DNA of 64,000 nt from NCBI GenBank assembly GCA_008508345.1, contig QNGE01000979.1, positions 119,358 through 183,357 of the forward strand. The letters run 5' to 3'. Below the pieces are notes generated by a model. It saw only the letters and a list, made by a program, of their open reading frames with translations, was not told the DNA's origin and did not search any database. Within the stretch, counting starts at the first letter, position 1. The number at the start of each line of letters is the position of its first letter. Shown piece by piece: positions 12,897 to 24,204 of this stretch. The translations under genes were made by a program, and so were the position numbers. This DNA comes from Paragonimus westermani. Lineage: Eukaryota; Platyhelminthes; Trematoda; Plagiorchiida; Troglotrematidae.

Positions 12897-13419
12897 ACCG
12901 TTTATTTACACTTGATATTCCATCTTCATATGGCACAATGTTTGATTATGATAATCAGATTGGACGTTGTATGTAACGTCAGTTTGCAGTCACCTACACC
13001 ACTTGTCGCTGTTTTCTGTTTTGTTGCAATTTTTAGTGGAAAAACTGTTCGATCAACGATATAATTGTTAACGACCATATAACGTTGTTACCTGGTACAA
13101 CTGGGTTTTATAAATTGTAACAGTCCGGAGAGTTTATTCTTGCCGCGCTCCTTTTTTGACTGGACAAATCAGCGTCTATGGACTATGAATATAATAAACA
13201 AGGCAATTCTGAAGGTTTTCAGAATATTCTACTTTGTTGCACTTTCATCTGTTAGGAACTGTGCACAACATGTATGATGTTACAAGGCGCTTGGTCACAA
13301 TGTTTTAACTTAGGCAAACAACCGCAGTGGCTGCTTCCAAAGCATTAACTGGACCAACATTTTGCTCATGCTAGAGCGGATCACTAGTCCATAATTTTGT
13401 TCTGATCAGCGTTTTAGGA

Positions 13420-14164
13420 CGCAGGTCCTTGGGCTGCAGTCGCTCGAGGATGGAGACGTCCGAAGTTTCTTAGAGGACTTCGAAGTCCTGGCGGAGGCCG
13501 ACGGATTCAAGGCCGTCGGACGAAGCTAGCGGCTCTGTGGATGCTGCTCAAGGTAAGGACGGTGGCGGTGCTCGATGTGGCGAAAAAGCATCCTGCGAAG
13601 CTGGAGTGGGTCTCCTTCAAGGAAGTGCTAGTCGTCTAGTTCGGCAGCCCCACCGACTACCAGGAGGCAACTCGACGATTCAATAGCCCAAGGCTTAGAC
13701 CGAGAAGAGACGCTGTTGTTTATGCCATGTCACTGCAGGCGACGTTGTCAACATCTCTGGTGCATTTGGACCAGGGTTCAGTGCAACGCATGCTGATAAA
13801 TCAGGTCTTGGAGGGAGTGCCACCTATAATCTGGGATCAGCTTAGAACTGCTCTTATTGCACATCCGACGACGTTGGAACAGTTGGCTGATGCGGGTCGA
13901 CAACTGTTGGCAGAAACCTTCCGGACATTCAGCGAGTTGAAGGCAATCGAACCAAATGTACTAAATGAGCTTCGAGGCGCACTGGAAAAGTTGACTCAAG
14001 GACTCACGACAATGAATGTGAAAAAGGAGGAGAACTGTGGCGTCGTCTGTTACAAATGCGGCAGACGTGGACACCGGCGAATATCTTGCCCACTCGGCAA
14101 GAAGACGTCGTACTTAAATAAACGTTTCACCGATTGTCTTTTTCTGGGAAGAGGGATCCAGTAA
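13420..14164 (+). pseudogene. Ty3/Gypsy-type retrotransposon Gag relic with CCHC zinc knuckle
   Basis: Degraded Gag of an LTR retrotransposon. A first frame from about 13422 reads SFLEDFEVLAEADGFKAVG and ends at a stop near 13525. The similarity continues in another frame from 13529 (ALWMLL), crosses an in-frame TAG near 13637, and then stays open. The stretch 13727-14164 contains YAMSLQ upstream, then QVLEGVPP and EQLADAGRQLL, and a CX2CX4HX4C knuckle at 14048-14089 (C108, C111, H116, C121 counted from the Met at 13727). This order, capsid-like region then nucleocapsid knuckle, is typical of fluke Gypsy Gag. Base composition is richer in G+C than its surroundings, which fits a transposed insert. 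The reading frame is broken by at least one frameshift and one stop, so it is not active. No protease or RT follows directly, and LTRs were not identified. Confidence 0.8.
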
Positions 14165-14699
14165 TAGGGTTATTCGATAAGACATCAGTTCGGGCTAGGA
14201 TAGAAAACAATAGCAGTCGGGATTGCTGTTTGGCTAGCATGGGGGCGGCGATTTTTCAGATGTACTCATCACCAGCCGCGAGGATGTGAAACTGTAGCGA
14301 TCAGTCTATCGCAAAACAAAAGGGGTTGCACAATATCTTCACTTCTACAGCCTAACATTGATAACTTACAGGCGTGGTTTGATCAAGACCCTACTTCATA
14401 GGGATATTCTGAAAAGTTCATAGACATTCACAGCATGGTAGATAAGTGCAACAAGACAGTTCAGTTAGCTCAAAAGAAAGATGTTTCTAGTTCTGCAATT
14501 CAAAGGGGACTCTCTGGCGAAAGACAATGGGCACAATTTAAAGCCAGCCGAATTCCGTACGTATGCCACTGCCCAATTATTCTTGGTTCAAATTACTGAA
14601 GAGCCAGTTCTACGTATCCGCGAACATAGTTTTTATGGGTATTCCGTCTCTCACGTTGTCTATCAGTTCAATTGTAGCCGCGTAACGCATTCCGCTGTG

Positions 14700-15181
14700 T
14701 TGTGATTGACGCCATTTTGTTTTTCGTTTGTGTAAGTTGTGTGCATGACTTACTGGGCCTCTGACTCACGCTTGTTTCTGTTTCTGTTACCATTCTATAT
14801 TCTCGCTGTGCTCCTGTCCTTCAGAGAGACGCTGCTCCTCAGTGCTTCCACTCCGTCGAGCATTACAGCCGCAATGACGTTTAGGCAGGAAGAACAGTTC
14901 GATGGCTATCTCTACGAATGGCACGGCATTTCCCGGAATTGTTAAAACTATTCATGACACAACAAACTGAAATTACTGAGGCTGCTGCTCGACCCCGCAT
15001 CATCACACAAACGACATCTCATGATAACAGGTCACCAGATCTACCACTAAGTTCACTCAAAGTATTGTTACACAATCAGAACTCGAAGCCACTGGCTTTT
15101 ATCGAAGCTTTGTTGACTACAACTCATCAACAAGCGTTATGTGCACAAAAGTGGCTGAAACAAGCTTTGGGGTTGCCGTAG
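14700..15181 (+). pseudogene. Possible 5' part (leader and Gag start) of the second Gypsy relic
   Basis: Just upstream of the Pol relic, a Met-initiated frame at 14874 (MTFRQEEQFDGYLYEW) stops at 14943-14945. An overlapping frame running to 15181 contains LLKLFMTQQTEITEAAARP. Short, Gln-rich N-terminal Gag segments of this style precede the capsid region in fluke Gypsy elements, and the segment sits in the right direction before the Pol relic. The internal capsid, knuckle, protease and N-terminal RT would then be deleted, because the Pol palm motif follows within 150 bases. This rests on style and position only; I cannot exclude unrelated chance frames. Confidence 0.35.
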
Positions 15182-15272
15182 TGTTGATGAGATATTACCT
15201 GGTGTAAATGTATGCCTGTCCATACTCTCTCTGTCTCTAGATGTCTCAGATATAACCCCTATTTTTACGTTC

Positions 15273-15800
15273 ATGACTGACGGAAGTAAACGAAATGTTA
15301 ACACATGGCAACACATATCTTCCAAGTGTACCGATGAAGACGATATCGTCAACTACAGCGCCACTGAGGCAGAACATATGGTGCATGATTCAGCTGTGGT
15401 GCAGAAAAGTGAACAAGTCGGTCGATGGAATAATAGCCTAACATCGCAACTGGCGAAACGAACGGTGGTATTCCTCTATCATATGGTCCGTCAGAGCGAT
15501 GTCAAGGCACCACCCCAAAAACTGCTGACAATCGGACCTTCTCCGGTACCAACATTGGAAGGGATGTAACAATTTCTTGATCGCTATGTGTTCTACAACC
15601 GGTTCATCAAAAACTGTAGGTTTTTTGTAAGAACCCTGATGTCATTCACTCGCTAATTTCACGTTCAGCATGACTTTGATACCACTGAGCAAGACATCCT
15701 TCGAGTACTGCGATCGTCTGGATAGAGCTATCAAGTATTTAGTTACCGAGAAATCAGTAACTTGCTACTAAGGTCCCTAGCTACCAACAACCACAATCGT
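15273..15800 (+). pseudogene. Ty3/Gypsy Pol relic: RT palm to RNase H border
   Basis: Fragment of a Gypsy-type reverse transcriptase. Around 15330-15350 the frame reads DEDDIVNYSATEAEHM, matching the RT catalytic box (normally Y-[IV]-DD-[IV]) with the two aspartates at 15339-15344 but the aromatic residue replaced. It continues to LAKRTVVFLYHMV and the 'VKAPPQK...PVPT' region just before the RNase H domain. After an in-frame TAA at about 15567 the expected motif QQFLD...FYNRFIKNC follows in the same frame, then further stops. The order and spacing match Gypsy RT. It does not join the Gag relic at 13.4-14.1 kb in any open frame and is probably a different copy. The multiple stops make it inactive. 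Confidence 0.7.
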
Positions 15801-17885
15801 TTGTTAGTGTTTACTACTGAGAAGCTTTAGCATGTGCTTTCTTGTAGACCGATCCTGCTAAGTATTTCTGCAAAATCCTGAGAGTTATGTTTGAACGCAA
15901 GATTATGTTCAACGCATACGTCTAGTCTTTTGAGCACTAATCAGACATCTAGTTTCTGGGTGAGAAGATCGATGACGTCAGCGCCTGCTGTAGCCACAAA
16001 ACATGTTGTATATCGCTTTATCTCGGGTTACGAATACGCGAAAATATTTTGAACGTTTTCACGAAGTGAACCAAATGACCTGCTATTAGTTCACGTTAGG
16101 CAATCATTGAAACACGGGTCTTCTAACTTTTGCAGTCAGCAAGAGGGTTTGTGATATTGTAGGCGTTAAACACATATGGACATGCTCCACAGTGCGCTGG
16201 TTCAAGCAACAATTTGTGTTACCTACATAGACTTCATTGTCGATACAAATGAAGTACATTTTGTGTTACCAGACCGACCAGTAGACCATAGACCACTGCG
16301 ATGAACATACAACCTCCTAGTGTCAGCAGTTGAGCTTCTGACAATGTCAGCGTGTGACTCAAGTTCTTTTTTCACAGTGTACTTGGCTAAACATCGATCG
16401 ACTTTTTAAATGTGCATATTTAGAGGAGAACCTCCGGTCAACTGTCGTTCACCAGTTTCCTAAAACTAAGTTGTTTTTCCCCCATTCGAACTGCTGTTCG
16501 TATTACATATTCTTTAGACTGAAGTTCTTACTTATACCAAGTCGTAAACAACCGACGTAAAGACGGTCAACTGCAAATATTTCCTGCTCCGTGCAGTGCA
16601 AGGAAAAACAAATCTTTACAATTCTTTGTCTCGACGTCTACTGCCAGGTGTGTCTAACATAGGTAAACAGGTATTGATCACCGACTCAGGCGATACAGTG
16701 CGCTTTAGGTGAAAGAATGGTAATGATTATAAGATAAGACAAAAGAACGTCCATCAGTGAAAATTGGACGATGGTTTACTCAAGTTTCTTAAGGCCAGAT
16801 GTGACCAGTTTTGCGTACTCTCTCAGGCACTACTAAAAATGCATGTTAACATGGGAGCAGATTTACTACCTTCAGCCATAATTAGTCTTCTACAATTTAC
16901 CTCCTAACATCCACCGGAATAATTTCTACACGAAAAAATTCAGATGCTTAAGAGAATCTGTCGGAACGCACATGCTTGTACTTGGACTGGGAGCAAGTAG
17001 GCGTAAAACTCAAGTATAAGTTGACTATGTTTGGTGAAACACGCAGCCGACTTTAAGTTAATAACCATTTGTGACCCTACTGAACTGCGTTTGCATATTG
17101 TCACCTAAGGCAGTTTAAATCAAATCTGTTGGCTTTGATTTAGCAAAATTGTGGAATCGCTTGACGTACGTCCTCTTGCAGGTTGAATGAAACAGGCGAA
17201 CGGAATTAAGTATTTCATACTGGTAACTAATCAAACTTTAGGGGCGACTGCACTCAGCCCATTTAGAAAGTTACTCAGCCTTAAGTCTGGATTGCAGCGT
17301 TTTGGGGAAACTTGGCTTTCGCTGGATAAAATTTAACTTCACTGTTCAAACTCTGTCGCTAAATGTGTCCTCGCTTGTTTCCAAATCTTCGTGAACCGTT
17401 CAGTACTACTTAGGAGGATGTATTTGTCGTAAGGATTTGAGTTTAAACACCTACCTTTGCATATGCTAAGGGAATATTCTGATTTATACGGAGCTGTGCA
17501 AAAGAATGATATATCAATGGTTCATTGATCAACCTCATTTATTCAGACCGACTTACTACGACATGAGTTGTGAAACGATATGCATGTAATCTGGCAGCCA
17601 AGCGGGACATTGGAATCCGGTTATCAAGAAATAATCCCTACATGGGAAAATTGTGTTTGAACACAATACTTTTGTGTGTAAATACATCCACAACACACGA
17701 GTGAACATGAATTACACTGTATTATGGACAAGCTGAACTCTGGCTTACAACCATTTTTGTCTTTAATGCATTGCAGTTTGTCATGAGCAAACCGGTTGGT
17801 CAAGTTAAACATGCGAACGACCTTCCAAGTTTTTGTGAACAACTGATCGATTGATGACGAAGCAGCATTGGGACATTTGCCTTTA

Positions 17886-18179
17886 AAAATATAAATACAA
17901 TAAAAATTTCCCCGGAGGTAAACTATTCTTTGTGTTCGGATTACTGGATCAAGTGTCTTTTTTCCCTCAAATAATCCACAACAAAATGGAGTTTGGCCTA
18001 ATGATCACTACTCATGAAACCTACAAAAGACTTCGATCGTGCATGGTTACTTTTATGTCAACAGCGGAAGTTTTCGTCGCTAAAATAGATAAAGGGATTA
18101 ACTTACACGTTAGTCAACAGAAAGTGGTGAACTTCGGCTGTGCCCAAACTGGCTGCATTGCGAATTTACAGAACATTAG
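17886..18179 (+). CDS. Candidate exon, about 98 open codons ending at a GTGAGA donor
   Basis: The frame is open from 17886 to a donor-like TTAG|GTGAGA at 18180. It reads GGKLFFVFGLLDQVSFFPQI, then ITTHETYKRLRSCMVTFMST, and ends near CAQTGCIANLQNI. The codon pattern is purine-first. A clear acceptor was not found, so the 5' border is only the last upstream stop. No family recognised. A chance frame of this length is uncommon but not excluded in 64 kb. Confidence 0.3.
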
Positions 18180-20897
18180 GTGAGAGACGCTGTGCAATGA
18201 ACGATAGGGGGGAGAGAGGGAGAAAGATCAGTTGCCTGCACACAGTCAACCGTTTCGACGTAAGATAACATGCGGGTTTGTTATGCACAAACGTGAACGA
18301 TACTTGCCTATAAGTGAGAAGGTACCAAATAATGGATCTCAGGAGTTCGGATAATGTTGTTTATGGGAATCTGACTGGAATGCAAGATGGAAACGTTTTT
18401 CTTGAAAAAAAGCCCGTTTGGGGTTCACAACTGAAAGATAGAGATAACTGTACATTCCACATTGTCTGTTAGACTGTATTCGGTCGGAAGCAATCATTTT
18501 TCAGTATGTCTCGGATAGCACACTATCAGCCAAATCGTCTTTTATGGAGACAGTTTGAACAATCCACAGATTCTTTGGGGGAGTGTACAGGTTTTCTGTA
18601 ATTGAAAGACAAGGACTCTTAGTCGAAAAACTCACAGTTTGCGTGAAATCGTGTTGAATTAAAAGAAGTGTCAACGTGACTGTGGCTTTGTGACTACGTG
18701 GTGTATAGGATAAGATGTTTTGCCGCTGCTGATGGTTCAAACAAATAAACCGATATCATGAAAAGCGGAAATCAATCGACCTACTCTGTATGATGGCTTG
18801 GAGGCTGTAACTTGCTGAAAGGACGACTCACTTTCGCCTACATTTAACTCAGATCAAGCCAGGTAAACCATTTCAATATCGAACATTTATCAACGAAGTC
18901 TGTCAACGGTGGATTCAGCAGTTTTCTGCAATGTTAATAATGGGGCAGATTAAGAAATCGCTTCGACACCCTATATTTCTAGTGACCAACATGCCAAATG
19001 TCAACTTATACAGATCGATTAAATGAGCAACTGTTTGTTGGAATCCACTAACTAATCATGATCTGGCGCTAAATTCCGGGCTGTCCCATCAGTCACTGTC
19101 TTGAAAACTGTCCACTCTTTGTGGAACAGTGTGGGACTAAATAAGTATGTCTAAGTGTTTCTAGTGAGTACTGTTCCATATTCATTCGAGCTTTTTGTTT
19201 CCGCTTCGAGGATAGGACTAATCTCTCGTATACCTGCGATTCTCTCCTCCTGCTGTGCAGTTCGGGTTACCGTACAGAGCCCACCATTATCCACGTAGAA
19301 GGCTTACATGTTAGAGGCCCTAATAAAACGTCGTTTAAATTTCATTGTAATATGAAAAACTTCCAATCCCTTTCTCACACTTATGTCGATTTATTGCTGA
19401 GACCTCTCCAATGCACGTTGAAGGCTATCCACACTTGATTGACTTGATTTGACATGCATCAAAGGCAACTCCTTTTGAATGTGAGCATAAGACAGAATTT
19501 ATGACTTCATTAATCCTTTATCAGTTATGCGTAGCCTTGACCTCTGATTTCCGGTCTATTGTGGCAACCCTGTTGACCGGCTCTATGGTGACATAACAGA
19601 CTTTAAAACTTTCGCTGATGAGTATTCAGCCATTGGCTGTTCAACATTTGTGTGCATTTATCAGTCGCGTTTAATCTGCGTCGATAAATTGCGATCAACT
19701 GCTAGTAGATAAAACAATAGTGAACAGTTTTTTTTGAAGTGTTGGAATTAAATGAACTGATAAACCTTAACCCCGTATCAATTAACCAGGATTGACTGTA
19801 ATTACTCTGTGACCTGTCAAGAGGATAGTGCGTTTTGAGCGCTATTCACAAGTGTACCTGGTTAAGTACATAAATATGTACTAGTTAAGCGTAACCCATC
19901 CGTGTGGAGATGCGTAGTATTTACGACTGTTTGTCAACCAATTCAGAGTGACCATAATGATGGTTCCGCAAGCCACGTGGTATTGTCAGATTTCATTTAA
20001 CTTTGTTTGTCGAGTTATCGGCACCATCTACAGGACTCCGCTTGGATTTCTGTTTTGTCATAGCTTGAGGGAAGCGCTAGAGATGATACCGTCTAGGACT
20101 AACGTCAGTAATCGCTTGCAAGATATCACAGCTTTTATTTGTCGTTGTGTATACGACGAAGAGACATGATAAGTCTTCTGCGATGCCTAGCCATCAGTAA
20201 GCGGCTCCGTAGTACAACAGTCTAAACAAAGTAAAGACTGTGTTTCTTTCATATAATATCCTGAACACTGGCGTACCAAGAGCGTCAGTTTAATAAGACG
20301 GTCATGGACTCCACTGAAAATTTGGACGCTTCGCGCCTGATGCTGAGTTCGACGTCAGTAGGGCAGAAGCTGTCGGATTCCTTTTAAAGAGCACGCATTT
20401 AAAACTAACGCATCAAAATGAGAATATGTATGAACAGAATACTACCGAGAGGCTACAGAATAAAACAAACTTCACGATTTAAAACAAGCTCAAAACCGGC
20501 CACTAAGTGTCAGTTATATACATATCAGTGAATTAGTTTACCAAAAAGGGCCGAGTGAGATAATCACCAGGGAATCAGTCATCTCAATAGGAAAACAACT
20601 GAAATACTTACAGTAAAACAGCATTTCATTGTGGACGTACTCCTCTCACAGTGGTATAGAGGTCAATCCGTGTGTTCCATGACAACCGGAACCGTTGTCC
20701 AAATCCTGGTTGTGGTAAATGTGTGCGCTACATACGAACCCTGACAAAAACGACACAATTCTGTGCTTCGTTAAGAGGAACGTGGGCTGGAAATTCCTTT
20801 GCAATGAGATAGATTTTAACATATATTACCTTTATTCAACATTTGTTCAAAATAATCAATTTTTTCGTTTAAACCAAGTTGTTACAAAATAACTGTT

Positions 20898-21120
20898 GTG
20901 CGAATATATAAAAATACTAGGAACTGTACATCAGTTCTGCAAGCAGGCGTCAAGTGTCGTTGTGAAGTGACAACTAGACAGCCTAAATCGAGACTAGCGG
21001 ATTTGCCATCAAATTCATTCTGGCTGGTAAGAACAGATAACGAAAGGGAAGCCCATCCGCCGACGAAACTGACCGTGGTTGTCTACATGACTGTGTGTTT
21101 ACGCGATGGCTGCTATACGT
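20898..21120 (+). CDS. Possible exon ending at GTGAGA
   Basis: The open frame (VRIYKNTRNCTSVLQAGVKC, then EVTTRQPKSRLADLPSNSFW) runs to TATAC|GTGAGA. A second donor, CTG|GTAAGA, lies inside it at about 21027. Codon use is protein-like and Cys-rich near the start. No acceptor or family is recognised, so this is tentative. Confidence 0.25.
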
Positions 21121-23952
21121 GAGATATGGAACATCTTGCGAGTAGCTGTCAGTGGTTTTTAGAAAGGGATTATAAGGCGAAGAGCTGTGGGGTTCTTGTA
21201 ATCTACGTTTTCTAATTTTTGCTCAGCTGCTTAGCTACGATAACGTGTGTTAGCTTTTTTAGCAACAGCTTGTCTGCAACTGAAACTAGACCATTCGCAT
21301 CTCTTTCAAATTTCGGTTCAGTTTTTGCAAATATATATGTAAAAGCTGTGTGCTTCACGGAAACCAATCTTGCAAGATAACTTTTCTTGCCTGGCAGGTT
21401 TGCGTAGTCAGAATTTGAGTATTCCACAATGCTCATCTGCTACTGATATGTTTACGTTGTGTGCGCGGAAGTACATGCACATAATGTACTGAATTCTGGT
21501 ACAATCCAGTTTTACATTTGGAATCCCACTAGACTTTTATCGCATTATACTACTAAGGACAACTGTTGCTCTACCATGAACAATTCTGCAGTTCGAAATA
21601 TTTCATATGGTTTATTAGCCAACACGCTGACGGCGTCCTCACGCCAGTGAGTATGCAGAAAACTGACTGCGTGATCTTTCTCTAATTATGAGTAAAATGA
21701 AGTGTGAAATCACTTTTGGAAGTGAATTTTTCACCAGGTAATGTTGAGAGCCACAACTAACAAACAAGCCAATTTCCAATTATTCATAGTTGAGTTGAAC
21801 GCAGACAAGTAGATTACTTTTTACCAGAGAAATCAACGATGTGTTAATGAGATCAGCCAATGTCAGTCAATATCAATTTGACATCAAAACGCCGCATAAA
21901 CAGTGAGTTCTGGCAGCCTACCAGTTCAAAAAACATCTTGGCTTCACAGAAATTGCGTACGTAGAGGAATCTTCATATCTCTACCCGGCCATTTTGTTCA
22001 CCTCATTGATGATTTTCTCCTAAAGCAGTAATATAGAAACCAGGAGTTTGGCTTGATAGTAAACTGCTGGAAATATGCTTGTTCACAGTAAGCGGCAATA
22101 TTTCGGTCAATTCTTCGTCAGTATTTACAATACTGAGAGTGTAAAGTTTGTCATGCTAGGGTAACTAATTCGTTATTGTGATTTATGACTACCAGGCCAT
22201 GAAAAATTCTGTTATAGTAAGTTAATGAGACTTCTGTGATCAAGCAATCAACTGGTATAGTACATCTAAGCTAGATTTCATTTAGTTTACTTGTTGAGGC
22301 GCATCGTTACTTTTCTCATGTTAGTGCAACACAGTTGCCGCCACTGAAATATCTGATATTTTTGAACCGCAGTGAGTCCCATTGGTGCATCTTAAGTGAC
22401 TATTCAGTTTCAGTGAATGAGACTAACTGATAACTGATAACCCCACTAATGATGACGAAAATGTACGGGAGACGTACTAGGATTAGGGTTGTGTGAGGGA
22501 TGCTTTGCAAATGCCGTATGCCAGGGTATACGCTGATTCATACGGCGGTTCGGTCTGTCACAATAGCCCACTGTTGTTTCCACCATTCTAAATAACTGCG
22601 ATCAGGAGTTAACCTTACAAGTGATGGACAGCGTAGTTCAGAATTTGTCCCAAGTAGCACACCAAAGTGCACATTTTCAATCCTCTTGGTGATCTGCTGT
22701 TCTGAGTTGTTGATTTGATTGGGGATAAATCAAAGGAGAACAGCTGACCACATGGAATTTGTTCACGAATAGTTTCAGGACCCCGGTGTTCTCCTGGTTA
22801 CCAACTTAAATGTTTGGAACAGTGTACTTCCCAAGGCAATTTCTGACAGGCCACCGCTAACGTGTTTTTAAGTTACAGGTGAGCACCGCACTAAGTTCGA
22901 TTTTTCCAATTGTTTGCGTTAGCCCACGTCGATTACTTTTGATTGTTCGGCCGTAGGTCAGTGCCAATTTGTATCCTTTTTAACCCATATAGCACATCCA
23001 TTTAGCCCTTGTGGAACACGGCACACTGGCACAACTGTAGTTCATCTCATACAAAGAGGCCAGAAATTACCTGGAGGTTAGAACAATCTGAATCTCTGGA
23101 ACTCTCATGTCTACGTAGACAGTAACCACGAGGTTGGTGGCGAAATATTCACCAACTGGGTGGCCATCGATTAAGTTGCTGAGCAAACACAAAAATTGAG
23201 CTCTGATCGCAGTATACCATTTTGATATTTGTGCATCGAACTTAGTGTTTGACGTTTGGTTTGTTCACGACCTATGCACCAAAAAGAAGCCTATTTTATA
23301 TTGGATTGGTGACAGTTGACAAACTACTGTTCACGTAGAAGTGAGTGCACCTGATCAGCAGGTTTGCTTTCGATAGAGCTTTCCAGAAGTATTAAGCTCG
23401 CTATACAGTTAACCAGTGTGACAGTCATCGCTGATTTTACCTTTCTGGACTATCACTGGTGTTACTGATCGAACTACCATCGGTTTGCACAACAATCCAA
23501 GAAATGACAATAAATTAAGCATACAGATATGTATAGAAAACGAACTGTTCAAAAACGCCAAAGATTTATGAGAATAAAAGAAATTATCCATTTTGTGGAA
23601 TGAAACTGGTCTGTGGCTGCGGTAGACCTTTGTGTCAGGTAATGTTTCCAACCAGCTTTGTAAATGGCCCCGTAATCCACTATGATGCAGACGACAAAAG
23701 TACGTAGAAAGCTGGCCAAAAAAGTAGCTTGATGCCATAAGGTAGATGTTACCCATTATATTTTGAACAATTTCTCGAGACTCTTCAATGCCTTCAGGGT
23801 TAATGGAAACGTTCGCTTGTCACATGTGCATGCTGAGCATCGGATTAACGATTATCCCTGATAGTGATCAACTGCAAAGTACGGCTGTTTAGATGGTACT
23901 ATGGGGAACCGTCTCGATTTCAAAAGTAACACATGAACAATCGAGCCATTAG

Positions 23953-24204
23953 CGAAGGAAATGCAAATCCTGCTGGGTGCGCGCAATAACATTTTCGGTG
24001 GAGTTAACACCGCCGAGCAAACGGACGCTTATATCAGGATACACTCTCCGCGAGTTCCGTCAAGACAGTTGTAGTCATGTTTACAGAAAACTCATTCAGC
24101 TTTTCAACTCTGCGACGATGCGTCAAAGTTATTGCGACAAAAAGTGTGAAGGATATGCTGGTATTTCGAACATAATTGAATTGGCTGACTTTGTGGTTAG
24201 TTAA
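23953..24204 (+). CDS. Possible terminal exon, unknown
   Basis: The frame is open from the stop before 23953 to TAA at 24204. It reads ITFSVELTPPSKRTLISGYT, then LREFRQDSCSHVYRKLIQLF, and ends LADFVVS. The product is balanced in charge and has four Cys. CATTAG just upstream could be an acceptor, without much of a pyrimidine tract. Family not recognised. Confidence 0.25.
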   Translation, partial: RRKCKSCWVRAITFSVELTPPSKRTLISGYTLREFRQDSCSHVYRKLIQLFNSATMRQSYCDKKCEGYAGISNIIELADFVVS

